A stretch of 20,007 nucleotides of DNA from Acidimicrobiaceae bacterium (GTDB lineage: Bacteria; Actinomycetota; Acidimicrobiia; Acidimicrobiales; Ilumatobacteraceae), in assembly GCA_003154135.1 (NCBI GenBank), contig PMCN01000302.1:11671-31677 (forward strand). Reading direction: 5' to 3'. Below are positions 13,905-20,007 of this stretch, one piece after another. Every line of letters starts with the position of its first letter. Positions within the stretch are counted from its first letter, which is position 1. A program made the position numbers and the translations under genes. The notes under the pieces are model-generated. The model did no database searches, was not told the DNA's origin, and was given only the letters and a program-made list of their open reading frames with translations.

Positions 13905-14767
13905 ACTGGATACAGGCGGCAATCTCCGGTGTGCTGCTCGGCGGCCTCTACGCCCTCTACGCCACCGGCCTCTCGTTGAGCTTCGGGGTGATGCGACTGA
14001 TCAACCTTGCTCACGGCGACCTGGCAGTCATGGCCGCGTTCTTGTCGAGCACCCTCGTGCTCAGCTTCGGCGGCTCGCCGTTCTGGACGATCCTCGTTCT
14101 GATGCCGGTCGGGTTCGGCGTCGGTGTCCTGCTGCAGAAGGTTGTCTTCGACCGGCTCGTCGGCGTCGACCCCGCCTTCCAGATCGTGGCCACCTTCGGC
14201 CTCAGCATCGTCATCCAGAACGCCCTGCTGAAGGTCTACACGGCGGACCGTCGCGCCCTGGACATCGGTCCGCTGAAGACCAAGGCCTTCAAGATCGCCG
14301 AGGTCAGCATCGGGCTGTTTCCGCTCCTGCGATTCGTCGTCGCCGTACTCGTGCTCGTGTCGCTCTCGCTCTTCCTCGGCCGCACCAGCACGGGCCGTGC
14401 CTTCCGCGCCACCAGCGACGACCCAGAAGCCGCCAGGCTGATGGGCATCAACAGCCGAGCGATCTACATGATCGCGTCGGGCATCGCCGTGAGCACGGTC
14501 TTCCTCGCCGGCATCTTCAGTGGCGCCCAGACCAACTTCGCCAGCTCGGACGGACCCGGCCTGTTGATCTTCGCGTTCGAGGCCGTCATCATCGGCGGGC
14601 TCGGATCCCTGTGGGGGACCCTGGCCGGCGGCATCGCCCTCGGACTCGCGCAGACTCTTGGCGCCGAGCAGTTCACTGACTGGCCCGCGCAGCTGTTCGG
14701 ACACGTGCTGTTCCTGATCGTGCTCGCCGTGCGACCGAACGGCCTGTTCGGGAGGGCCGAGGCATGA
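13901..14767 (+). CDS. livH: ABC transporter permease, LivH type
   Basis: This 288-residue integral membrane protein has about eight predicted hydrophobic segments. The N-terminus WIQAAISGVLLGGLYALYATGLSL, the SFGVMRLINLAHGD motif (about 27-40) and the cytoplasmic coupling region FRATSDDPEAARLMGIN (about 168-184) identify a LivH-type permease. The C-terminal GGLGSLWGTLAGGIALG segment is also characteristic. I start at the GTG at 13901, which overlaps the preceding stop (GTGA); the longer open frame upstream is a shadow of livF. It overlaps the next permease by 4 nt (ATGA). Together with LivM it forms the transmembrane path for the substrate delivered by the Tat lipoprotein. Confidence 0.92.
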   Translation: MNWIQAAISGVLLGGLYALYATGLSLSFGVMRLINLAHGDLAVMAAFLSSTLVLSFGGSPFWTILVLMPVGFGVGVLLQKVVFDRLVGVDPAFQIVATFGLSIVIQNALLKVYTADRRALDIGPLKTKAFKIAEVSIGLFPLLRFVVAVLVLVSLSLFLGRTSTGRAFRATSDDPEAARLMGINSRAIYMIASGIAVSTVFLAGIFSGAQTNFASSDGPGLLIFAFEAVIIGGLGSLWGTLAGGIALGLAQTLGAEQFTDWPAQLFGHVLFLIVLAVRPNGLFGRAEA

Positions 14768-15840
14768 GCAGCACCGCCGCCCCCGCGCACGTCGTCCGCG
14801 CCACCACCACCACACGCATCCTCGGCGTCCTCGCTGTGCTCGTTGTCGCCTGGATGGCCTTCCTCGCGGCCGGCGACAATCCGGCCACGCAGACCAAGAT
14901 CGTGGAGCTGTGCGTCTTCGTCGTGGTCGCGTCGATGTGGAACCTCCTCGCCGGGTACACCGGCCTCGTCTCGATCGGCCAGCAAGCCTTCATCGGTCTC
15001 GGCGCGTATGCACTCATCGTGTTCGGCAACGGCTACGGGCAGGATGTGTACTTCTCGATCCTCCCGGCCGCCCTGATCGCGCTGGTCGCCTCCATCCCGA
15101 TCGCCCTTCTCGCGTTCCGGCTCCGCGGCGCCTACTTCGCGATCGGTATGTGGGTGATCGCCGAAGTCGTCCGCCTGCTCGTGAAGCAGTACAAGGCCGC
15201 TCCCATCAAGGGAGGCAGCGGCACGTCGCTCGTCGTCCCGACCAACCTCTATCCGAAGGCGGAGCGCTTCCAGACGACTGCCCTCATCGCGCTCGGTCTC
15301 GCAGTGCTCGCCGTCACGGTCATCGCGCTCCTGTTGCGCTCGCGAATCGGGCTGTCGCTGCAGGCCGTCCGCGACAACGAGCACGGAGCCAGTGGGCTCG
15401 GCGTCAACGTCTACCGCGAGCGGTTCATCGTGTTCGTGATCGCTGCGTTCTTCACCGGCGCCGCCGGCGCCGTCTGGTACGTGCTCAAGATCCGCATCCA
15501 ACCCGACACCGCGTTCGGTGTCTCGGACTGGACAGCGCCGATCGTGGTGATGGTGGTCCTCGGCGGCATCGGCACCATCGAAGGGCCGATCATCGGCGCC
15601 GCCCTGTGGTACCTCGTGCGTGACTACGTGACGAGCACCGGCAGCGCCATCCAGCTCAGCGACGAGTGGTACCTCATCCTCACTGGCCTCCTCGCCATGG
15701 TCGTCGCCCTCTTCTTCCAGCGAGGCTTGTGGGGCGCCCTCTCCGGCCGCTTCCCCAGCCTCCAGGTCTTCCCCATTCGTCGCCGCCTCGTCGTTGGCGA
15801 CGAGGTCGGTGACCACCGCGATCGGAAACGTGCCACATGA
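14764..15840 (+). CDS. livM: ABC transporter permease, LivM type
   Basis: This 358-residue integral membrane protein has a short cytoplasmic N-terminus, then hydrophobic helices. The LivM motif AGYTGLVSIGQQAFIGLGAYA lies at about residues 63-83. LRGAYFAIGMWVIAEVVRLLV follows at about 120-140, and the coupling loop LQAVRDNEHGASGLGVN at about 200-216. The segment GGIGTIEGPIIGAALWYL near 267 is the LivM counterpart of the LivH GGLGSLWG segment. The C-terminus is basic and cytoplasmic. The ATG overlaps the LivH stop and its own stop overlaps the thiolase start (ATGA). That overlap ties the transporter tightly to the catabolic genes and supports an aromatic or ring-derived substrate. Confidence 0.9.
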   Translation: MSSTAAPAHVVRATTTTRILGVLAVLVVAWMAFLAAGDNPATQTKIVELCVFVVVASMWNLLAGYTGLVSIGQQAFIGLGAYALIVFGNGYGQDVYFSILPAALIALVASIPIALLAFRLRGAYFAIGMWVIAEVVRLLVKQYKAAPIKGGSGTSLVVPTNLYPKAERFQTTALIALGLAVLAVTVIALLLRSRIGLSLQAVRDNEHGASGLGVNVYRERFIVFVIAAFFTGAAGAVWYVLKIRIQPDTAFGVSDWTAPIVVMVVLGGIGTIEGPIIGAALWYLVRDYVTSTGSAIQLSDEWYLILTGLLAMVVALFFQRGLWGALSGRFPSLQVFPIRRRLVVGDEVGDHRDRKRAT

Positions 15841-17021
15841 CCGAGTCGTTCATCGTCGACGCCGTACGAACGCCGATCGGCAAGCTCGGTGGCGCCTTGG
15901 CCGGTATCCGCCCCGACGACCTTCTTGCCGAGACCTACCGAGCCATCACCCTCCGCAACGCCGCGCTCGACCCCACCGACATCGACGAGATCTACGCCGG
16001 TGACGCCAACGGTGCCGGGGAGGACAACCGCAACGTCGCGCGGATGGCGTCGCTCCTCGCTGGGTTCCCGGTCACAGTCCCGGGCGCGACCGTCAATCGC
16101 TTGTGCGGGAGTGGCATGGAGGCGCTGTTCAGCGCGTCGCGGACCGTCGAGGTCGGTGACGCCGACATCACCATCGCCAGTGGGGTCGAGAGCATGACTC
16201 GGGCCCCGTGGGTGTTGCTCAAGCCCGCAAGGGGCTTCCCCACCAGCCACGAGCAGCTGTGGAACTCGGCCCTCGGTTGGCGCATGGTCAACCCGCAGAT
16301 GCCGAAGGACTGGACGGTTGCCCTCGGGGAAGGGGCAGAGATCCTCGCTGACAAGTACGCGATCACCCGCGGCGAGCAGGACGAGTTCGCGGCCGCCTCG
16401 CACCGTCGGGCCGCCGACGCATGGGTGAACGGACGGTTCGACCAGGAGATCGTCGCAGTGCCGGGTGTCGACCTGCTCCGAGACGAATGCATCCGGCCCG
16501 GTAGCACGCCGGACACGCTTGCCACGTTGAAGCCGGTCTTCCGATCCGACGGCTCGGTCACGGCCGGCAACTCGTCGCCGATGAACGACGGCGCAGCCGC
16601 CATGATCGTCGCCTCCGCCGCCGGTATCGAGCGACTCGGCGGCACGCCGCTCGCACGGATTGCCGGCCGTGGCACCAGCGGCGTGGAACCTCACCTGTTC
16701 GGCATCGGCCCTGTCGAGGCAGCGCGACTCGCGTTGCGCCGCGCCGGCATCACCTGGAACGACCTCGACGCGGTCGAGTTGAACGAGGCGTTCGCCGCCC
16801 AGTCCATCGCCTGCCTTCGGGAGATGCCCGAACTCGATCCCGACAAGGTCAACCCTCTCGGTGGAGCCATCGCCATCGGGCACCCGCTCGGTTGCAGCGG
16901 CACCCGCATCGTCACCACGCTGACCCACCACCTCCAGCGGAGCCGTGGGCGTTACGGCCTCGCCGCCATGTGCATCGGCGTCGGTCAGGGAATCGCCGTG
17001 GTGATCGAGAGCCTCCACTGA
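15837..17021 (+). CDS. pcaF: Thiolase, probable 3-oxoadipyl-CoA thiolase (PcaF-like)
   Basis: This 394-residue thiolase cleaves a 3-oxoacyl-CoA with free CoA. The nucleophilic cysteine is C90 in VNRLCGSGMEAL, the NEAFAAQ motif is near residue 315, the histidine is H349 in GGAIAIGHPLGCSG, and the second catalytic cysteine is C379 in MCIGVGQG. The VPGATVNRLCGSG stretch resembles PcaF/PaaJ more than biosynthetic acetyl-CoA acetyltransferases. In this operon it would split 3-oxoadipyl-CoA into succinyl-CoA and acetyl-CoA, the last step of the pathway. Its ATG overlaps the livM stop. An ordinary acetyl-CoA C-acyltransferase cannot be ruled out by sequence, but both CoA-transferases and the upstream pathway support the proposed substrate. 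Confidence 0.87.
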   Translation: MTESFIVDAVRTPIGKLGGALAGIRPDDLLAETYRAITLRNAALDPTDIDEIYAGDANGAGEDNRNVARMASLLAGFPVTVPGATVNRLCGSGMEALFSASRTVEVGDADITIASGVESMTRAPWVLLKPARGFPTSHEQLWNSALGWRMVNPQMPKDWTVALGEGAEILADKYAITRGEQDEFAAASHRRAADAWVNGRFDQEIVAVPGVDLLRDECIRPGSTPDTLATLKPVFRSDGSVTAGNSSPMNDGAAAMIVASAAGIERLGGTPLARIAGRGTSGVEPHLFGIGPVEAARLALRRAGITWNDLDAVELNEAFAAQSIACLREMPELDPDKVNPLGGAIAIGHPLGCSGTRIVTTLTHHLQRSRGRYGLAAMCIGVGQGIAVVIESLH

Positions 17022-17057
17022 CGGGCCCGTCACACCCACCTACGAATCGAGGAAACC

Positions 17058-17888
17058 ATGAACCAGCACACCGAGCTGCTCGACGAGGTCATTGCGCGCT
17101 ACGACCAGTCGCCCAACCCGCGCCTCGCGGAGATCACCAAGGCGGCCATCCGCCACTTGCACTCCTTCGTCGAGGAGGTCGGCCTCCAGCACGAGGAATG
17201 GTTCACGGGCATTCAGTTCCTGACTGCCACGGGCAAGATCTGCGACGACGTGCGTCAGGAGTACATCCTGCTGAGCGACACGCTCGGCGTGAGCACCCTC
17301 GTGGAGACCATCAGCCACGCCGGCTCCGCCGGCAGTACCGAGAACACGGTCCTCGGCCCGTTCTTCGTGCCCGGATCGCCCGAACGCTCCAAGGGCGAAT
17401 CGATGCTCGAGGACGACGACGCGGGTGATCGGGTCGTGATCCGCGGCAGGGTGACGAACTTGCGCGGTGAACCATTGTCGAACGTGAAGATCGACGCCTG
17501 GCAGAACGCGTCGTCGGGCTTCTACGCCTGCCAGCAGCCCGGCATCCAGCACACGTTCAACCTGCGCGGGGTGTACCGCACCGCCGAGGACGGCACGTTC
17601 GAGATCAGAACCATCCGCCCCGTGCCGTACCCCATTCCCGACGACGGCCCGGCCGGCAAGTTGCTCAAGGACAACGGTCGCAGCTGGTGGCGTCCCGGTC
17701 ACACCCATCTGTGGTTCAGCAGCGACGGCTTCAAGCCGCTCATCACCCACTTGTTCGACAGCGAAAGCGACTACCTGCTCAACGACGCTGTCTTCGGTGT
17801 GCGCGACAGCTTGGTGCGCACCTTCACGACCGACGGCAACGCCGAGCTCGCGACGACGTTCGACGTCGTCCTCGACGACGCCGGGTGA
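17058..17888 (+). CDS. Intradiol ring-cleavage dioxygenase, hydroxyquinol 1,2-dioxygenase type (HapG-like)
   Basis: This 276-residue iron(III) dioxygenase has the N-terminal helical linker domain of the catechol/hydroxyquinol class (about 1-95) followed by the catalytic beta-sandwich. The four iron ligands are visible: Y156 (SGFYACQ), Y191 (PVPYPIP), H215 and H217 (RPGHTHLWF). The Tyr191-His215 distance of 24 residues equals that between Tyr200 and His224 in catechol 1,2-dioxygenases. The YPIPDDGPAGKLL stretch resembles hydroxyquinol 1,2-dioxygenases more than catechol ones. The predicted reaction is hydroxyquinol to maleylacetate, feeding the reductase in the same operon. A GAGGAA Shine-Dalgarno (17049-17054) sits just before the ATG, and a 36-nt gap separates it from the thiolase. 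P. fluorescens ACB also carries an intradiol dioxygenase gene (hapG) in its hydroquinone cluster. Catechol as substrate remains possible. Confidence 0.88.
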   Translation: MNQHTELLDEVIARYDQSPNPRLAEITKAAIRHLHSFVEEVGLQHEEWFTGIQFLTATGKICDDVRQEYILLSDTLGVSTLVETISHAGSAGSTENTVLGPFFVPGSPERSKGESMLEDDDAGDRVVIRGRVTNLRGEPLSNVKIDAWQNASSGFYACQQPGIQHTFNLRGVYRTAEDGTFEIRTIRPVPYPIPDDGPAGKLLKDNGRSWWRPGHTHLWFSSDGFKPLITHLFDSESDYLLNDAVFGVRDSLVRTFTTDGNAELATTFDVVLDDAG

Positions 17889-17940
17889 GTCTCGATCGAC
17901 GTATGCTCAGCGCGGCTCGCCTCGTGGCGCGCGAGAGATG

Positions 17941-17947
17941 AGGTGGG
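17941..17947 (+). promoter_or_regulatory. Ribosome binding site that decides the NHL lipoprotein start
   Basis: AGGTGGG lies 4 nt before the GTG at 17952. The alternative GTG at 17943 falls inside this Shine-Dalgarno, so the downstream start is favoured. Confidence 0.45.
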
Positions 17948-17951
17948 TTTC

Positions 17952-19208
17952 GTGATCGATCTCTGGGGGACCAAGCGTCTCGACTCGTCGGGTGTCGGCC
18001 GAGCTCGACCGCCACGTGGCACCACGACCGGGGGCGGCCGCACGCGTGCCGCTGTTGCAGTTGTTGCGCTGGCGGTGATGGCCGGCTGCAGCAGCTCCAG
18101 TGCAACGCCGACCACGGCGGCAGCGACGACGACGACTGTCGCGACGACCTCAACCGTCGCGACCACCTCCACCGTCGCGCCTCCAGCGAGCTCGTCGACC
18201 AGCACGACATCGGCTCCGACAACCGTCGCACCGAAGACCGGGCGCGGGCTCGCCGGCACGGTCAGCAACTTCGCCGGCAGCGGCAAGGCCGACGGCTCGG
18301 GGGTTCCCGGCCCAGCCGCGACCGCCAGCATCGGCCCGAACCTGCAATTCGCCGTGGCACCGAACGGCGACCTGTACGTCACCACCGGTGGCCTCCAGGT
18401 GCTGAAGATCAGCGGTGGTCAGGTGACGGTGTTTGCTCAGCTCGATCCTCCTGGCGGTCCGGGCGGCGGCGTCGCCGTCGCTCCGGATGGGTCGGTGCTG
18501 GTGGCCACCTCGAACACCGTCGTCAAGTTCACGACCGGCGGTCAAGGCACTGTCGTGCTGCGCGCCTCGACGGCCGGCTTGTCGACGAGCCTCGGGCCGA
18601 TTGCGGTCGACGCAGCAGGCAACTTCTACGTCGCCGACGGATCGCGCCGAATCACCCGCGTCGCTGTCAACGGCACGACGAGCGCGTTCGCTGGTACCGG
18701 TACGCAGGCGCCCCCGGATTCGGCAGTGGGTGACGGTGGTCCGGCGACCGCATCTCCGCTGGGCGCTCCCACCCAGCTGGTGGTCGATTCGGGAGGCAAC
18801 CTGCTCATCGCCGACGCTTCCGCGCATCGTGTTCGGCGTGTTGCGCCGGACGGCACGATCACCACGATCGCCGGCGGCGGCACGACGACGCTGGGTTCGT
18901 CCGAGCAGTACGCGCCCAACGGCACCTTGGCAACCGACATCCATCTCGCGGGGGTCACGGGCCTCGCGGTTGACGGCAAGGGGCGCGTCTACGTCGCGGA
19001 TGGGCAGAGCCACGCCATCTTCCGCTTCACCGTCGGTGGTGGCATCGAGCTGGTCATCGCGGACCAGCAGGGTGCCACCGAGACCGCGGGTTCGGCCGCC
19101 AGCCAGACTCGCGCGACCAACGTCGGTCCACTCGCGATCGACGCGCAGGGCAACCTCCTGTACGTCCAGACCGCTGCGCTACGCCAGATCGCCGGCGCCG
19201 GCGGTTGA
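17952..19208 (+). CDS. Secreted NHL-repeat beta-propeller lipoprotein
   Basis: This 418-residue predicted lipoprotein has an unusually long basic N-region (about 33 residues), a short hydrophobic core and a lipobox MAGC, with C46 as the lipid-anchored residue. A Thr/Ser/Ala/Val-rich linker follows (about 47-90), containing the duplicated unit ATTSTV. The rest is a repeated beta-propeller with NHL-like units. Clear copies are GGVAVAPDGSVLVAT, GPIAVDAAGNFYVADGS, TQLVVDSGGNLLIADAS, TGLAVDGKGRVYVADGQ and GPLAIDAQGNLLYV, about six blades in all. NHL propellers bind proteins or ligands or have lyase/lactonase-type activities; nothing here tells which. The gene starts 63 nt after the dioxygenase stop and may be a separate unit. 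A TATGCT hexamer at 17902-17907 is a weak promoter candidate. There is no evident functional tie to the catabolic operon. Confidence 0.75.
   Translation: MIDLWGTKRLDSSGVGRARPPRGTTTGGGRTRAAVAVVALAVMAGCSSSSATPTTAAATTTTVATTSTVATTSTVAPPASSSTSTTSAPTTVAPKTGRGLAGTVSNFAGSGKADGSGVPGPAATASIGPNLQFAVAPNGDLYVTTGGLQVLKISGGQVTVFAQLDPPGGPGGGVAVAPDGSVLVATSNTVVKFTTGGQGTVVLRASTAGLSTSLGPIAVDAAGNFYVADGSRRITRVAVNGTTSAFAGTGTQAPPDSAVGDGGPATASPLGAPTQLVVDSGGNLLIADASAHRVRRVAPDGTITTIAGGGTTTLGSSEQYAPNGTLATDIHLAGVTGLAVDGKGRVYVADGQSHAIFRFTVGGGIELVIADQQGATETAGSAASQTRATNVGPLAIDAQGNLLYVQTAALRQIAGAGG
18141..18176 (+). repeat. Tandem 18-bp repeat in the lipoprotein linker
   Basis: Two adjacent 18-bp units (18141-18158 and 18159-18176) match at 16 of 18 bases and encode the repeated ATTSTV linker unit. 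They lie in a Thr-codon-rich stretch and may vary in copy number by replication slippage. Confidence 0.6.
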
Positions 19209-19210
19209 TT

Positions 19211-19237
19211 CCGATCGGACAAGAAGCAACCGGTCGG
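19211..19237 (+). terminator. Candidate hairpin terminator after the NHL lipoprotein gene
   Basis: An 8-bp stem forms between CCGATCGG (19211-19218) and CCGGTCGG (19230-19237), with one G-T wobble and an 11-nt loop. It begins 2 nt after the stop codon. No T-tract follows, so termination is only suggested by position and stem strength. Confidence 0.35.
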
Positions 19238-19294
19238 TGGACTCCATCGCGTCTCATTGCCCGGGCACCGCGTCCCGCCAAAACCGACGGGGGA

Positions 19295-19300
19295 TATGCT
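19295..19300 (+). promoter_or_regulatory. Candidate -10 box of a leaderless promoter for the acyl-CoA ligase
   Basis: TATGCT at 19295-19300 fits the actinobacterial -10 pattern TANNNT. The ATG begins 7 nt downstream, where transcription would be expected to start, so the mRNA may be leaderless. No convincing -35 box is seen. Confidence 0.4.
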
Positions 19301-19306
19301 CCGCCG

Positions 19307-20007
19307 ATGAGCGACCTTGCGTACTCGCACGGAACGTCGACGACCCCGTTGCTCGGTGAGACGATCGGCGACAACCTGCGTCGCGTCAGCGCGTCGCAGC
19401 CCGCCGCCGAGTGCATCGTCTCGTGCCAGCAGAACGTCCGAATGACCTACGGCGAGTTCGACCGGGCCATCGACGATCTGAGCGCCGGGCTGATCGAGAG
19501 CGGGCTCGCCGCAGGAGACCGCGTCGGGATCTGGAGCCCCAATCGTATCGAGTGGACGCTGCTCCAGTACGCCGCGGCGCGCACGGGTCTCATCCTGGTG
19601 ACGATCAATCCCGCCTACCGGACCAGCGAGCTCGAGTACGTCGTTCGCCAGTCCGGCTGCCGAGTGGTCGTTGCCGTCTCGTCGTTCAAGGATGCCGACT
19701 ACGCGGCGATGCTGGCCGAGGTCCGGTCGTCGGTTCCATCGTTGGAGCGCGTGGTGTGCTTCGACACGCCGGAGTGGGCCGATCTCGCGTCGGCCGGCGA
19801 GCGAATCGGCCACCGCTCGGTGCACGAGCGGGAGGCCACCCTCGGCAGCGACGACCCGATCAACATCCAGTACACCAGTGGCACGACGGGGTTTCCGAAG
19901 GGTGCGACGCTCACGCACCACAACATCCTCAACAACGGATACTTCGTCGGGCAGCGATGCGGGTACACCGCAGCAGATCGCGTGTGCATCCCGGTGCCCT
20001 TCTACCA
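19307..20007 (+). CDS. AMP-forming acyl-CoA ligase (FadD/VraA-like), N-terminal part (cut by window edge)
   Basis: This frame is open from the ATG at 19307 to the window end, giving 233 residues of an ANL-superfamily adenylating enzyme of roughly 540. The N-terminus SDLAYSHGTSTTPLLGETIGDNLRR is typical of actinobacterial medium/long-chain acyl-CoA synthetases. MTYGEFDRAIDDLSAGL and GDRVGIWSPNRIEW follow, then INPAYRTSELEYVVRQSG. The ATP-binding P-loop (A3 motif) is TSGTTGFPKG at 190-199. The window ends at PVPFY, within the next conserved motif. It activates a carboxylic acid to its CoA thioester through an acyl-adenylate. Fatty acids are the usual substrate, but aryl or arylalkanoic acids feeding the hydroquinone pathway cannot be excluded. 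The missing C-terminal domain and substrate pocket leave this open. A GGGGGA (19289-19294) also precedes the start. Confidence 0.88.
   Translation, partial: MSDLAYSHGTSTTPLLGETIGDNLRRVSASQPAAECIVSCQQNVRMTYGEFDRAIDDLSAGLIESGLAAGDRVGIWSPNRIEWTLLQYAAARTGLILVTINPAYRTSELEYVVRQSGCRVVVAVSSFKDADYAAMLAEVRSSVPSLERVVCFDTPEWADLASAGERIGHRSVHEREATLGSDDPINIQYTSGTTGFPKGATLTHHNILNNGYFVGQRCGYTAADRVCIPVPFY

Noticed and set aside
14464..17039. Long overlapping minus-strand frames opposite livM and the thiolase
   Set aside because: Their composition is very acidic and low in complexity, an antisense effect of membrane-protein and GC-rich codons. No start context or motifs support them.
17889..17951. Promoter (TATGCT at 17902-17907) and a GC-rich hairpin between the dioxygenase and the NHL lipoprotein
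   Set aside because: No -35 box is found at a suitable distance and the possible stems are short and interrupted, so neither is listed as a feature.

Overview
The window is high-GC DNA from what looks like an actinobacterium. GC-rich codon use, GTG starts, Tat-type lipoprotein signals and Thr/Ser-rich linkers after the lipid-anchored cysteine suggest the Acidimicrobiia (Ilumatobacter-like), but this is inferred from style, not from a marker gene. The region is almost fully coding; the longest gap is the leader at 222-383.

The core is a 13-gene plus-strand operon (5304-17888) that appears to encode complete catabolism of hydroquinone, and probably also hydroxyquinol, to central metabolites. 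In order it holds: small and large subunits of a two-subunit hydroquinone 1,2-dioxygenase (HapC/HapD, also called PnpC/PnpD); a 4-hydroxymuconic semialdehyde dehydrogenase (HapE); a glutaconate-type CoA-transferase pair, probably acting on 3-oxoadipate; maleylacetate reductase; a complete branched-chain-type ABC importer (Tat lipoprotein binding protein, two ATPases, two permeases); a 3-oxoadipyl-CoA-type thiolase; and an intradiol (hydroxyquinol-type) ring-cleavage dioxygenase. Predicted flow: hydroquinone to 4-hydroxymuconic semialdehyde to maleylacetate to 3-oxoadipate to 3-oxoadipyl-CoA to succinyl-CoA plus acetyl-CoA. Hydroxyquinol would enter at maleylacetate. Most gene junctions are ATGA or TGATG overlaps or short gaps, so translation is probably coupled.

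Divergent from the operon (minus strand, 5200 down to 3050) lie an IclR-family regulator and, 3 nt behind it, a CoxE-like von Willebrand factor A protein with no MoxR ATPase beside it. The 103-nt divergent space holds face-to-face promoters whose -10 boxes both fall in or at the edge of a 36-bp candidate operator (inverted arms plus a 9-bp direct repeat).

On the left is a second plus-strand operon (384-3046): a SCOT/PcaIJ-type CoA-transferase pair and a PhzS-like FAD monooxygenase. It runs convergently into the VWA gene with a 3-nt gap. The monooxygenase is a candidate for making hydroquinone or hydroxyquinol from an aromatic precursor. Upstream, the minus strand carries the N-terminus of a fumarylacetoacetate hydrolase-family protein, cut by the window edge.

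On the right (17952-20007) are a predicted secreted NHL beta-propeller lipoprotein and the 5' part of a FadD-like AMP-forming acyl-CoA ligase, whose promoter geometry suggests a leaderless mRNA. No RNA genes, CRISPR arrays or insertion sequences were seen.
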